25,312 bases of DNA, from contig JAEEWS010000042.1 in assembly GCA_016287765.1 (NCBI GenBank), positions 1 through 25,312 of the forward strand. Reading direction: 5' to 3'. This stretch comes from Lachnospiraceae bacterium (GTDB taxonomy: Bacteria > Bacillota_A > Clostridia > Lachnospirales > Lachnospiraceae). Positions 1-6,938 of this stretch are shown here, in pieces. The translations under genes and the position numbers were made by a program. Below the pieces are notes generated by a model, which had not been told where the DNA came from, made no database searches, and worked only from the letters and a program-made list of their open reading frames with translations. Every line of letters begins with the position of its first letter. The first letter of the stretch is position 1.

Positions 1-231
1 CTTGAATGTAAGCTCAAATGGGAAAAGGAAATAGTTCCCGGTGATGGCCATGCAATGCTTTGCCTTGAGGTGATCGGCCTTCATATCGATGAAAACCATT
101 TACCTGACAGAACCGGAGAAAGCGGGATCCTATATAACATCCACTATCAGGTCAATCCCGAAAATGTAGGCAAAACCGCACATGATTACGCTGGAGTACT
201 GCAAAAGAAAATTGATGTTATGGAGTATTAG
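1..231 (+). CDS. Flavin reductase-like protein, C-terminal part (5' end outside window)
   Basis: The frame is open from the first base to TAG at 229-231 and gives 76 residues. The segment CLEVIGLHIDE followed by YNIHYQVNPENVGK resembles the C-terminal half of the flavin reductase-like (DIM6/NTAB) family, whose members are FMN-binding split-barrel proteins, often NAD(P)H:flavin oxidoreductases. The N-terminal flavin-binding part lies outside the window, so cofactor residues cannot be checked. The stop is only 9 bp from the stop of a convergent recombinase remnant, with no obvious terminator between them. The family call rests on a short stretch and is tentative. Confidence 0.55.
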   Translation, partial: LECKLKWEKEIVPGDGHAMLCLEVIGLHIDENHLPDRTGESGILYNIHYQVNPENVGKTAHDYAGVLQKKIDVMEY

Positions 232-240
232 ATGAATGAA

Positions 241-513
241 CTAATATAAGGGGTTCCCGAGGGGGTCCTGGTCAAAATCACCGTCCAGTAATGCCCTTAC
301 GGTGTCGATATAGCCCTTCTGAGCGAAGCTGTAATATTTCATGTTCGTCTCAACCGAGTGCCCCAGCATCGCGGCTCTGTCAGCCGGTGATATACCCATC
401 GGAATCAGGACATTTGAATTAAGGGACATTCTCAGTGCATGATTATTGGTAACTTTAAACCCTTTCGATTGGCACAACCGTCGTAAATTGGTTATAAATC
501 TTACGCTAAAACA
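241..513 (-). pseudogene. Tyrosine recombinase (phage-type integrase) 3' remnant
   Basis: The frame is open from an in-frame TGA at 514-516 down to TAG at 241-243, about 90 residues. It contains the C-terminal catalytic boxes of tyrosine recombinases: HALR (box II His-x-x-Arg), MLGHS (the second conserved His) and MKYYS with the nucleophilic Tyr. The core-binding domain and the first catalytic Arg are missing, so it cannot be active alone. There is no convincing ATG or ribosome site; TTG at 475-477 is the only start-like codon. I read it as the tail of an integrated element whose remainder was lost. The tandem repeats begin about 20 bp beyond the truncation point. Confidence 0.75.
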
Positions 514-519
514 TCATGA

Positions 520-768
520 TTATGCTCCTTTTCGCAAAATCGTCAATTTTATTTTGGTAAATTCCTGCAAAATCGTCAATTTTATTTTAGCCTTTTCCTG
601 CATAATCGCACTTTTTGAGGTGTAATCGCCAAAATTGTAGAATTCTACACTTTTTGCTATTACGTTTGCCTTATCCAAGTAAGACAGGAATGATGCCTGA
701 CCCATTTTATGAAACGGAAGTACTGAGAGAGTTCTGTTTTGAACAGGTAGAATTCCTGCTATTCCCAT
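520..768 (-). CDS. Doubtful small ORF running into the tandem repeats
   Basis: An 82-codon ORF starts at ATG 766-768. A plausible ribosome site (GGAAAGG, 7 nt before the ATG) precedes it, which is the only positive evidence. The first 55 residues resemble no family I know, and the last 27 are the translated tandem repeat (KIKLTIL twice). It may be a decayed gene whose original 3' end was replaced by the repeats, or chance. The rest of 640-840 shows no other gene. Confidence 0.2.
   Translation of the reverse strand: MGIAGILPVQNRTLSVLPFHKMGQASFLSYLDKANVIAKSVEFYNFGDYTSKSAIMQEKAKIKLTILQEFTKIKLTILRKGA
533..640. repeat. Short tandem repeats (33-bp units plus two diverged units)
   Basis: Two 33-bp units at 533-565 and 566-598 share a 22-bp core (GCAAAATCGTCAATT then TTATTTT) and differ mainly in their last 10 bases. 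Two shorter, diverged units follow at 599-620 (containing AATCGCACTTTTT) and 621-640 (TGTAATCGCC). All four carry an AATCG core. A related doublet lies 4 kb away at 4683-4723. Read on the minus strand the 33-bp units encode an 11-residue repeat (KIKLTIL core), but I consider them DNA-level repeats. Confidence 0.75.
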
Positions 769-840
769 TATTCATCCTTTCCGCAGCCCATCTATCAGTC
801 AGAGCTGCACCGCTCTCCGGAAAGGTCCAAGCGGTTACAA

Positions 841-1575
841 TTAATGTGACTCAGTCGTTGTAAAAAACATGTTGGTACCGGTATAGGTCTGCATCCTGAT
901 ATAGTCAGTGATACTAAGCCTTCTCTGTTCTTCTTCCAAAAGTCTTCTTCGTTCACTGGCAGCTTCCTGACTCTTTTCAAAGTAAGCTTTTCTTTCAGCT
1001 GCTTCTTTAGCCCGTTTCTCTCGATTGATCCGGTTTACTTCTGCAACACGTTCCGGCGGATCTTCGGCACCACATATATAAGTCACTGTCCCGTCTTCAT
1101 GAACAACGCATCCACAAGATTGGAATTTTAAACCCATTGCAGCCGCTTCCATTTCGTATTTGGGAATGTTGTTAAAGAAATAGTCAATCTTTCCCTCAAT
1201 TTCTGCTGCTTTCTTTGAATCCTCAGCCATCTTCGTCAGCATATTCGGAGCTATTACAACGTCAGTTCCGCTCATCATAGTACCTCCGACTTTATCAAGG
1301 CTTTTTTGATCTCTTCCTATGCTTTCTACACGAACTACGCCATACTTTTCCTTTAGATGCTGCATATAAGCTTCTTCCCGGGTCATATTATCGACATCGG
1401 CAATTCCTTGGCTTTCTGTTACCCCTCTAATCTGCTCTTGAAGAGCTGATACAAATGAGCCGCCTGAAAATACACCTTGGCTTGCTGACAGAAAGGCTCG
1501 TTCCGATTGCTTAATTGAAGAGATTCCGGTGTAGTACGCCATAAACGCAGTACCGCCCATACTTGCTATATTCAT
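841..1575 (-). CDS. DUF6033-like protein
   Basis: The product has 244 residues and starts at ATG 1573-1575 with GGAAGGAGG about 6 nt upstream. The N terminus (MNIASMGGTAFMAYYTG) has no basic signal peptide. The middle holds KFQSCGCVVHEDGTVTYICG, with three Cys that could bind metal or form a small knuckle. Residues from about 185 to 225 are very rich in Glu, Arg and Lys (NREKRAKEAAERKAYFEK) and should form a charged helix or coiled coil. The overall pattern matches the uncharacterised DUF6033 family as I recall it from Lachnospiraceae; the family name is from memory. A terminator separates it from the FliD-like gene upstream, so it is probably its own unit. Function unknown. Confidence 0.6.
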   Translation of the reverse strand: MNIASMGGTAFMAYYTGISSIKQSERAFLSASQGVFSGGSFVSALQEQIRGVTESQGIADVDNMTREEAYMQHLKEKYGVVRVESIGRDQKSLDKVGGTMMSGTDVVIAPNMLTKMAEDSKKAAEIEGKIDYFFNNIPKYEMEAAAMGLKFQSCGCVVHEDGTVTYICGAEDPPERVAEVNRINREKRAKEAAERKAYFEKSQEAASERRRLLEEEQRRLSITDYIRMQTYTGTNMFFTTTESH

Positions 1576-1602
1576 ATGATTCCTCCTTCCCGAACGATTC
1601 GG

Positions 1603-1652
1603 AATAAAAAATGCGTGTCACCTCAACCTTCACTCCGTTGAAATGGCACGCA
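1603..1652 (-). terminator. Intrinsic terminator after the FliD-like gene
   Basis: On the minus strand TGCGTG (1652-1647) pairs with CACGCA (1617-1612). The stem extends to about 16 positions with two G-U pairs and one mismatch, and is followed by TTTTTTATT. It lies about 50 nt downstream of the stop of the 1705-2361 gene. Confidence 0.7.
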
Positions 1653-1704
1653 CTCCGTTGCTAATAGTGTTCTTTTATTTTATCGGCATTTGCTCCTTAA
1701 ATCC

Positions 1705-2361
1705 TTAGAAGAATGCATTAAATGAATTGTACCCAAGAGCAGACAATAGGCTGAGATTGCTATAATTGTAATTTAAGCCATTTCGTCCATATACACTGCC
1801 TGTGTAAACCTGCTGTTGTGAGTTGACCGCATATTGGAGGCGCTCAGCTGATGAAGCAATGATCTTTGAATACGAATTACTTCCTCTGAAAACATTGTTA
1901 ACAGTACCGGTATCCGCATTATTAAACTTTTCTTCGTCAACTGACATTTTTCCGTCCGATGCTACAGTTATACCAATCTTGGACAGGTTGTTTTTCATGA
2001 TTCCGGTCATTCTCTGCATACTGTTGCCGGAACTTCTGACTGTTGAGTTTACCGTTTTTGAAAGAGCTGCTACGGTGTCATTATAGTTTTCCACGAATGC
2101 TTCAACGTTCTTGTATGAAACGTCACCGGCCAGCTTATTTGCCGATTTAACAAGTGCCGATGCTTCATTACCCACTGTGGATAACGTCTTTTGTGAATTT
2201 GTCAGAGCCGTGCTATAGGTACTGTTTGTGTTTCTTTTTGACAGGCCTATACCATAGTTTGAATAATGGGTATTTGTCTTGCCCAAGTTGGAATTTGTGA
2301 AACCTAACCTGCCGGTATAACCAAAGATGTTCATATAGTCCATTCCGCTCAATCTGATCAT
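1705..2361 (-). CDS. Small FliD-like (flagellar cap C-terminal-like) protein
   Basis: I place the start at ATG 2359-2361 (MIRLSGMDYMN) because AAGGGAGGTG lies just upstream; the frame runs further but without a ribosome site. The 218 residues are rich in Ser, Asn and Thr. Residues 90-165 contain FVENYNDTVAAL, LSKIGITVASDGKMSVDEEKF and a Gly/Ser-rich loop, a layout I recognise from the C-terminal half of flagellar hook-associated protein 2 (FliD: F-x-x-x-YND, then GIT...G.LS(V/I)D). It lacks the FliD N-terminal coiled coil and is less than half the size. It may be a surface or flagellum-associated protein or a domain reused for another purpose. It follows the sensor kinase by 105 nt and may be regulated with it. 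No signal peptide is seen. Confidence 0.5.
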   Translation of the reverse strand: MIRLSGMDYMNIFGYTGRLGFTNSNLGKTNTHYSNYGIGLSKRNTNSTYSTALTNSQKTLSTVGNEASALVKSANKLAGDVSYKNVEAFVENYNDTVAALSKTVNSTVRSSGNSMQRMTGIMKNNLSKIGITVASDGKMSVDEEKFNNADTGTVNNVFRGSNSYSKIIASSAERLQYAVNSQQQVYTGSVYGRNGLNYNYSNLSLLSALGYNSFNAFF

Positions 2362-2466
2362 ATGATTTTCACCTCCCTTACCATAATTATCGACTGATAA
2401 TCTGCGTAAACAAGGGATTTGACGTGAACCGCACATTTTACGTTGTGAAATGCGTTTAAGTGACAA

Positions 2467-3870
2467 TCAGCCTATCAACATTATATTCAGGACAAAGAAA
2501 ATACTATCGCCTCCATTCTCGTAACGGATTTCTATGTCACCATTGTACTTTGCGGCAATAGCCCTTATATTCTTAAGACCATATCCATGTCCGGCATCAT
2601 GTTTTGTAGTAGATGGCAGGCCATCCGAGCCAAGAGTACATTCGTTTTTCACTATATTCCTGATATTTATCATAAAGACCCGGTCCCTGGCGACAGATTT
2701 GATCTGTATCGCGGCAGCATCAAATCCTTTAGAAGCTTCGAGGGCATTTTGAAGAGCATTGGTAAGGATAACGCTCATATCAAACGGATTCAGGGCCAAT
2801 CCCTCCGGGTAAAAGAAAGAACTGGTAAAAGAAATCCCTTCTTTTTCAAAGCGGAGAGCGTATTCCGACAGGATCGCGTCTGTAACAGCATTACCCGACT
2901 TTATTTGCGGAGTCAGTTCTTCAAAAGTATCCTGCATGTCTGATATGAAGCTTCGCAGTTCCTCCGGCTTTCCGGTTTCCGCAAGTCTGCCCGCCACCGC
3001 AAGGAGATTACCCATATCATGCCTGAGCGCCCGCATCTTTTCATATATATCTTCGATATGAGCATAGTGTCCTTCTATATCTTTTACCTGTTTAGCCAAA
3101 GAGAGCCGCGCAAACTCGTCTTCCTGCTTTTCTTTTGACTGCTCATAGAAAGTAACGAGTATCACTATGGTAAAGAAGGACAGAATACAGAAAATAAGCC
3201 TGAACGGATTGCCAGGCACATTTCGATCAATGGTCCCGTTCTTCATACCCTCCAGCCAAAGGTTCAAATAAGAAGACATAATAGGCTTCACAGCCAGAAG
3301 TGACCATGCCGGAGTAAGTAACATTACCAGCTCCCGCAAGGTTAATTCGTCGTTCTTTTTCCTGTAGACACGGTGAAGCACTCTGACAGCAATATAAAGA
3401 AGGAGTATTGTCAACGCATACTGGAACGTATTCCACAGTACAAACTCGATAATAACGGCATTTACTCCACTGGAATACCACTCAAGGTCCAAGATCCATT
3501 CACCTTCGAACAGGCCGATTTCGGTAAAGATTTCTATCGAGAGCCAGCTCATGAGCTTAAATACTACCCAAAGAAAGATTTTCTGAACAGGATTTCTTTT
3601 TCCGTCCAACAGCCACAGAACAGTCAGCGGAAGCAGTATATTGGCAAACTCCAAGATGTGACCGGCAATTCCGTCGATGCTCATAAACGTCCTGACTACC
3701 ATCAATGCAAAATAAACCAACGCTGTTATAATTGCCGCAGCTTTCTTTGTCGAAAAAGGACGAAGCCATTTTGCAAGCAGAACTGCCATAAAAAGTAAAA
3801 GTAAAAAGATTAGTATACGGGCATAAGCGTTTGCAAAATACTCGAAATTCTCAGCAATATATCCCATCAT
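2467..3870 (-). CDS. GHKL sensor histidine kinase (AgrC/LytS-like)
   Basis: Sensor kinase of about 467 residues. The N-terminal 245 residues are hydrophobic, with six or seven predicted membrane segments. A cytoplasmic helix then leads to the phosphoacceptor box LRHDMGN (His about residue 284). The ATP-binding domain follows: N box ILTNALQNALEA near 365 and G box GHGYGLKNI near 430, as in GHKL kinases of the HPK10/AgrC group. I choose ATG 3868-3870: it overlaps the regulator's stop as ATGA and has GGAGGG at 7 nt, whereas ATG 3874-3876 has the ribosome site almost touching it. The kinase should phosphorylate the adjacent LytTR regulator. The signal is unknown; no pheromone precursor gene was seen nearby. 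Confidence 0.9.
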   Translation of the reverse strand: MMGYIAENFEYFANAYARILIFLLLLFMAVLLAKWLRPFSTKKAAAIITALVYFALMVVRTFMSIDGIAGHILEFANILLPLTVLWLLDGKRNPVQKIFLWVVFKLMSWLSIEIFTEIGLFEGEWILDLEWYSSGVNAVIIEFVLWNTFQYALTILLLYIAVRVLHRVYRKKNDELTLRELVMLLTPAWSLLAVKPIMSSYLNLWLEGMKNGTIDRNVPGNPFRLIFCILSFFTIVILVTFYEQSKEKQEDEFARLSLAKQVKDIEGHYAHIEDIYEKMRALRHDMGNLLAVAGRLAETGKPEELRSFISDMQDTFEELTPQIKSGNAVTDAILSEYALRFEKEGISFTSSFFYPEGLALNPFDMSVILTNALQNALEASKGFDAAAIQIKSVARDRVFMINIRNIVKNECTLGSDGLPSTTKHDAGHGYGLKNIRAIAAKYNGDIEIRYENGGDSIFFVLNIMLIG

Positions 3871-4613
3871 AGACATTCCCTCCGGGCATTGTATGTTAGG
3901 AAGGCTTTAATTAAATCCTGATATTTTCCACGTGCTACAGGTATGCTTGCCCCCTGGAGCAGAACGAATTTGGAATCATAAGCCTTTACATACTTCAGAT
4001 TGATCAAATATGCCCTGTGTATCCTAAAGAAACTGCTCCCGGCTAGATGTTCAAGATCGGATATCTTGCCATAATATTCGATTACATCGCCTTCTTTCAT
4101 ATGGAGAGCAATCTGTCGGTCAAATATTTCGGCATAGACAACACGTTCAAGCTCAATCCTCAGATTGGCGCCTCCGCTCTTAACTACGATAGTTCGAACA
4201 GATTCAGAAGGTTCCTGCTTTACTACGGTTGTGTTCTGTTCCTGAGCCCTCACGCTTTTTACGGCCCTTGTGGCAATCTCAATAAGTTTTTCCGCCTCAA
4301 ACGGTTTGACTATGTACTGAAAAGCACCTACATCAAAAGCCTTAAAGACATACTCTTCAAGCGCTGTAACAAAGATGATTACGGTTTTCTTTCCTGACGC
4401 ACGCAGTTTTCTTGCAGCTTCCATACCATCTAGCCCCGGCATCTGAATATCCAGAAATAGTATATCTGCATCAAAGTCATCGTTTAAGATGCCGGAAGCA
4501 TTGTCAAAGCACTTGATAACAGCTGCCGTCGTTATATTGCGGATACATTCAGAAATTTCATCCCGTATTGCCTTTTCGTCATCGCATATTGCAATGGTTA
4601 TCGATTTTTCCAT
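3867..4613 (-). CDS. LytTR-family response regulator
   Basis: This 248-residue regulator is the partner of the kinase it overlaps. The receiver domain (1-120) shows the acidic pair CDD (11-12), the phosphoacceptor D55 in LFLDIQMPG, a Thr in FVTALEE, and the Lys in IVKPFE. The C-terminal part (about 140-245) is a LytTR DNA-binding domain, with RIELERVVYAEIFDRQIALH and FFRIHRAYLINLKYVKAYD typical of the family. LytTR regulators bind paired imperfect 9-bp direct repeats; I could not identify a convincing pair near this operon. The start ATG 4611-4613 has AGGAG upstream. Regulator first, kinase second, is a normal order for AgrA/LytR-type operons. Confidence 0.92.
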   Translation of the reverse strand: MEKSITIAICDDEKAIRDEISECIRNITTAAVIKCFDNASGILNDDFDADILFLDIQMPGLDGMEAARKLRASGKKTVIIFVTALEEYVFKAFDVGAFQYIVKPFEAEKLIEIATRAVKSVRAQEQNTTVVKQEPSESVRTIVVKSGGANLRIELERVVYAEIFDRQIALHMKEGDVIEYYGKISDLEHLAGSSFFRIHRAYLINLKYVKAYDSKFVLLQGASIPVARGKYQDLIKAFLTYNARRECL

Positions 4614-4682
4614 GTGATCACGCTCCTATGGACATAGTATATCTGTTATATCGGCTATTCGATCCGGCTTACAGCCGAAAAT

Positions 4683-4723
4683 GATGTGAATCGCACTTTT
4701 TTTGATGTGAATTGCACTAAAAA
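4683..4723. repeat. Tandem doublet of a 20-21 bp motif
   Basis: GATGTGAATCGCACTTTTTT at 4683-4702 (one more T follows) is repeated as GATGTGAATTGCACTAAAAA at 4704-4723. The core AATCGCACTTTTT matches the unit at 599-620. The doublet sits between the 3' end of the ATPase gene, where it overlaps the terminator T-tract, and the start of the two-component operon. Confidence 0.7.
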
Positions 4724-4749
4724 GCAGGAGGCTCTTAAGCCTCCTGCTT
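4717..4749 (-). terminator. Intrinsic terminator of the ATPase gene
   Basis: On the minus strand AAGCAGGAGGC, a 6-nt loop and GCCTCCTGCTT form a perfect 11-bp stem, followed by TTTTTAG. It lies 13 nt after the stop codon at 4762. Confidence 0.88.
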
Positions 4750-4761
4750 CATATTTTATTG

Positions 4762-5991
4762 TTAGAACACTTTTCCTTCTCGCATATAATCGATTATGTT
4801 TTCGTGCAGAATTCCATTTCTTTTCTGGAGTAAATAATCGGTAGTCAATACATATTTCGGATAGTTATCAGCAATCATCTCCAAAGGTCTGTACTCTCGA
4901 TCCTCAGTTTCTTTACTTAATGCAATCGTATATGCGACCTGCACGTAAGAATAATTCATCTCACTGTTGCGTATGATAAAATCGCATTCCAATTTACCAA
5001 TCCTACCGACGCTTACGGTACAATCCTGCGAGCAAGCATATATATAAAGCATGTTTTCGAGTGTAGGCCCATAGTTAACACGGTTATCGGTGTTTTCAGC
5101 ATAATAGAAACCCAAATCGGCAAGATAATATTTTTTCTCACCGCTCAATGACTTCTTTGACTTCATGTCAAAGCGGTTGCATTCATATAATATCTTGGCA
5201 TCAACCAATGCATTTATGTATTTAGAAATAGTGGCCTTCCCTATGCTTTGACCATTCTTTTTAAGTTCGGCACAAATACTGTTGATGCTGGTAGTTGCGC
5301 CAAAATTATTTACGACGTACCTGCGTACCAATTCAAATGTTTCTTTCTTTCTTATCTTGACGCGTTTACGTATGTCCTTGTCAAATATTTCCTTTATAAC
5401 TCCCTGCACATACTTTCTCTTATCAGCAGGATCATCCAGGAATAACGCCCTAGGGAATCCGCTCTCAAGTATATAATTTGTCAATTCAGCCTGAGGATTG
5501 GTATCAATGGGTTTCCCCAAGAATATTTTCATATCCTCATATTCACCAAAACTGAGCGGAAACATTTCAAACTCAAGATATCGGCCTGTCAGTTTAGTAA
5601 CTAACTCGCCACTTAGCAAATATGAATTTGAACCCGTGATAAATATAGACCAATCGCCGTCTGTTCTGTATCCGTTTATAACTTCCTCAAATCCCTTCAC
5701 ATTTTGGATTTCATCAACGAAAAGATATTTTAGACCTTCGGCTGTTCCCTGTTCATCTATACACTTTTCGAGCGCATCCGGGGTTTTGATGTTTTTGAAG
5801 CCTCGTTTGTCCAAGTCTATATATATGACGTTTTCTTTCGGAACGCCGCTTGCGATTATTTCATCCGCTATCATCTCCATCAAACTAGACTTTCCGCACC
5901 GTCTTACTCCGGTTATGACTTTTATAATATCGTCAGCATCATAGAATCCTCTGATTTTTCTAAGATAATTCTCTCGCTTAAATAACTTCAT
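4762..5991 (-). CDS. AAA+ ATPase, AAA_14 + DUF4143 type
   Basis: A 409-residue ATPase of the AAA_14/DUF4143 group, abundant in anaerobic Firmicutes, Bacteroidetes and archaea and mostly of unknown role. Walker A is GVRRCGKSS (28-36), Walker B YLFVDEIQN (89-97), and the sensor-I stretch SIFITGSNS (115-123). A winged-helix-like region follows (about 215-275: TTSINSICAELKKNGQSIGK...ISKYINALVDA), then the DUF4143 domain with an endonuclease-like look (KKYYLADLGFYYAE, VGRIGKLECDFIIR). The start at 5989-5991 has GCGGAGG upstream and its own consensus promoter. It is a single-gene unit. The family has been suggested in toxin-antitoxin or mobile-element contexts, but nothing here proves a function. 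Confidence 0.9.
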   Translation of the reverse strand: MKLFKRENYLRKIRGFYDADDIIKVITGVRRCGKSSLMEMIADEIIASGVPKENVIYIDLDKRGFKNIKTPDALEKCIDEQGTAEGLKYLFVDEIQNVKGFEEVINGYRTDGDWSIFITGSNSYLLSGELVTKLTGRYLEFEMFPLSFGEYEDMKIFLGKPIDTNPQAELTNYILESGFPRALFLDDPADKRKYVQGVIKEIFDKDIRKRVKIRKKETFELVRRYVVNNFGATTSINSICAELKKNGQSIGKATISKYINALVDAKILYECNRFDMKSKKSLSGEKKYYLADLGFYYAENTDNRVNYGPTLENMLYIYACSQDCTVSVGRIGKLECDFIIRNSEMNYSYVQVAYTIALSKETEDREYRPLEMIADNYPKYVLTTDYLLQKRNGILHENIIDYMREGKVF

Positions 5992-6021
5992 CCGGTTGCC
6001 TCCGCATTTTATTTCGTATAC

Positions 6022-6050
6022 ATTCTACCATTATGTCCAGAAAAACTCAA
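6022..6050 (-). promoter_or_regulatory. Sigma-A-type promoter of the ATPase gene
   Basis: On the minus strand TTGAGT (6050-6045) and TAGAAT (6027-6022) are separated by exactly 17 bp. The -10 box lies about 30 nt upstream of the ATPase start. Confidence 0.7.
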
Positions 6051-6097
6051 GTTAACGTTACCACTTTTGTGTTTTTGATAATTTCGGTAACGTTAAC
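6051..6097. promoter_or_regulatory. Perfect 12-bp inverted repeat next to the ATPase promoter
   Basis: GTTAACGTTACC at 6051-6062 is exactly mirrored by GGTAACGTTAAC at 6086-6097, with a 23-bp A/T-rich spacer. The left arm touches the -35 hexamer of the ATPase promoter. Arm centres are 35 bp apart (about three helical turns), so a dimeric regulator could bind both. There is no T-tract, so it is not a terminator. The binding protein is unknown; the ATPase itself, with its winged-helix-like segment, is one candidate. Confidence 0.6.
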
Positions 6098-6291
6098 GGC
6101 CATTTAACGTGTGGGCTCAATCCCAAGATATATCTCCATGCCTTTGGTTTCCCGGGAAAAAGCGGTGCCGGCCCCCTTCTATCAGTGTTCAACCAACATT
6201 GTTCAAGTCCCATCTTCTGCATTCGGAGCGGAGTTCCTTAACCCCCGGCTTCATTCTCCGCTACCGTGTGTCATATGCACTCAATTTTTTA
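6098..6291. other. Gene-free stretch
   Basis: No convincing gene is seen on either strand. It is richer in G+C than the flanking promoter sequences. Minus-strand fragments such as KGAGTAFSRETKGMEIYLG and MKPGVKELRSECRRWDLNN are interrupted by stops and could be remains of a decayed gene, but I do not recognise them. Confidence 0.4.
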
Positions 6292-6320
6292 TTGACATGT
6301 AAAGTTGCACATGCTATACT
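6292..6320 (+). promoter_or_regulatory. Near-consensus sigma-A promoter of the RHH gene
   Basis: A perfect TTGACA at 6292-6297 and TATACT at 6315-6320 are separated by 17 bp. Transcription should start near 6327, inside the palindrome that follows. Confidence 0.88.
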
Positions 6321-6324
6321 CCAA

Positions 6325-6346
6325 ATATGCTCCATATGGAGCATAT
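6325..6346. promoter_or_regulatory. 22-bp perfect palindromic operator
   Basis: ATATGCTCCAT at 6325-6335 is exactly mirrored at 6336-6346. It begins 5 bp after the -10 box and covers the likely start of transcription, a position expected to block RNA polymerase. Ribbon-helix-helix repressors usually bind such dyads and control their own genes, so the downstream protein is the likely ligand. Confidence 0.8.
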
Positions 6347-6372
6347 GCTGTTATCTTTGGGAGGAAAATATT

Positions 6373-6786
6373 ATGGATGGAAGTTCGGAAAAAGTATCAG
6401 TAAACATGAATGTCGGTACATTGTCTCAAATAGACCTGCTGGTAGATCTGGGATATTATTCTAATCGGAGTGATTTTATCAATCAGTCTGTAAGGCAGTC
6501 ATTGGATCAAAAGCAATCTATTATTGAAAATGAGGCGTCAAGACAACGTGAATCTAATGGGGATTGGTTTACGGGAATTTACGTAGTTACGAAAGATCAG
6601 CTCGTTAACGCTAAAGAAAGAGGAAAAAAAGTCAAGATAAGCGGCTACGGTGTTGTTGTAATTGATAAAAAACTTGATGATCTTGCCCTGGAAGTAATAG
6701 AGAGTATTGACATCAAAGGAAAAATTTTGGCATCGCAGAAAACAAAGGAACATTTTCAAGGGGTTCCCCGCAATGAATTGACCTGA
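6373..6786 (+). CDS. Ribbon-helix-helix (CopG/Arc-like) regulator with C-terminal extension
   Basis: A 137-residue protein started at ATG 6373-6375, preceded by GGGAGGAAA; the frame is open further upstream, but that runs through the promoter. Residues 6-48 fit a ribbon-helix-helix fold: a beta strand KVSVNMNVGTLSQIDLLVDL, then helix-turn-helix residues GYYSNRSDFINQSVRQSL. After a linker, residues 62-130 (TGIYVVTKDQLVNAKERGKK, GYGVVVIDKKLDDLALEVIE) look like a small alpha/beta domain I cannot name. It may bind a ligand or mediate oligomerisation. The strong promoter with an overlapping palindrome suggests tight autoregulation. No toxin-like gene follows directly, so an antitoxin role is not supported. 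Confidence 0.8.
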   Translation: MDGSSEKVSVNMNVGTLSQIDLLVDLGYYSNRSDFINQSVRQSLDQKQSIIENEASRQRESNGDWFTGIYVVTKDQLVNAKERGKKVKISGYGVVVIDKKLDDLALEVIESIDIKGKILASQKTKEHFQGVPRNELT

Positions 6787-6938
6787 TTAGGACCCTGAAC
6801 TGCCGGCTCCATTGGAGTATAAAGAGATAGTAGATAATTTATTTTCTCGTAAATTTTCTATATATTTCCTGTTGCTCATATATCCAAAATACGTTACACT
6901 GATGTACATAAAAGTAAATATATAGGGGGTAATTATTT

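Noticed and set aside
2362..2466. 35-codon extension of the FliD-like protein up to the kinase stop
   Set aside because: No ribosome site at the earlier ATG, whereas AAGGGAGGTG precedes ATG 2359-2361.
2362..2466. LytTR binding repeats upstream of the FliD-like gene
   Set aside because: ACGTT-like sequences occur but do not match the paired 9-bp consensus at the right spacing.
6109..6372. 88-codon upstream extension of the RHH frame
   Set aside because: It would cross a near-consensus promoter and operator; the ribosome site and RHH fold place the start at 6373.
6373..6786. Antitoxin of a toxin-antitoxin pair
   Set aside because: The RHH protein and operator fit, but the next gene is 150 bp away and encodes a Cys-rich membrane protein unlike known toxins.
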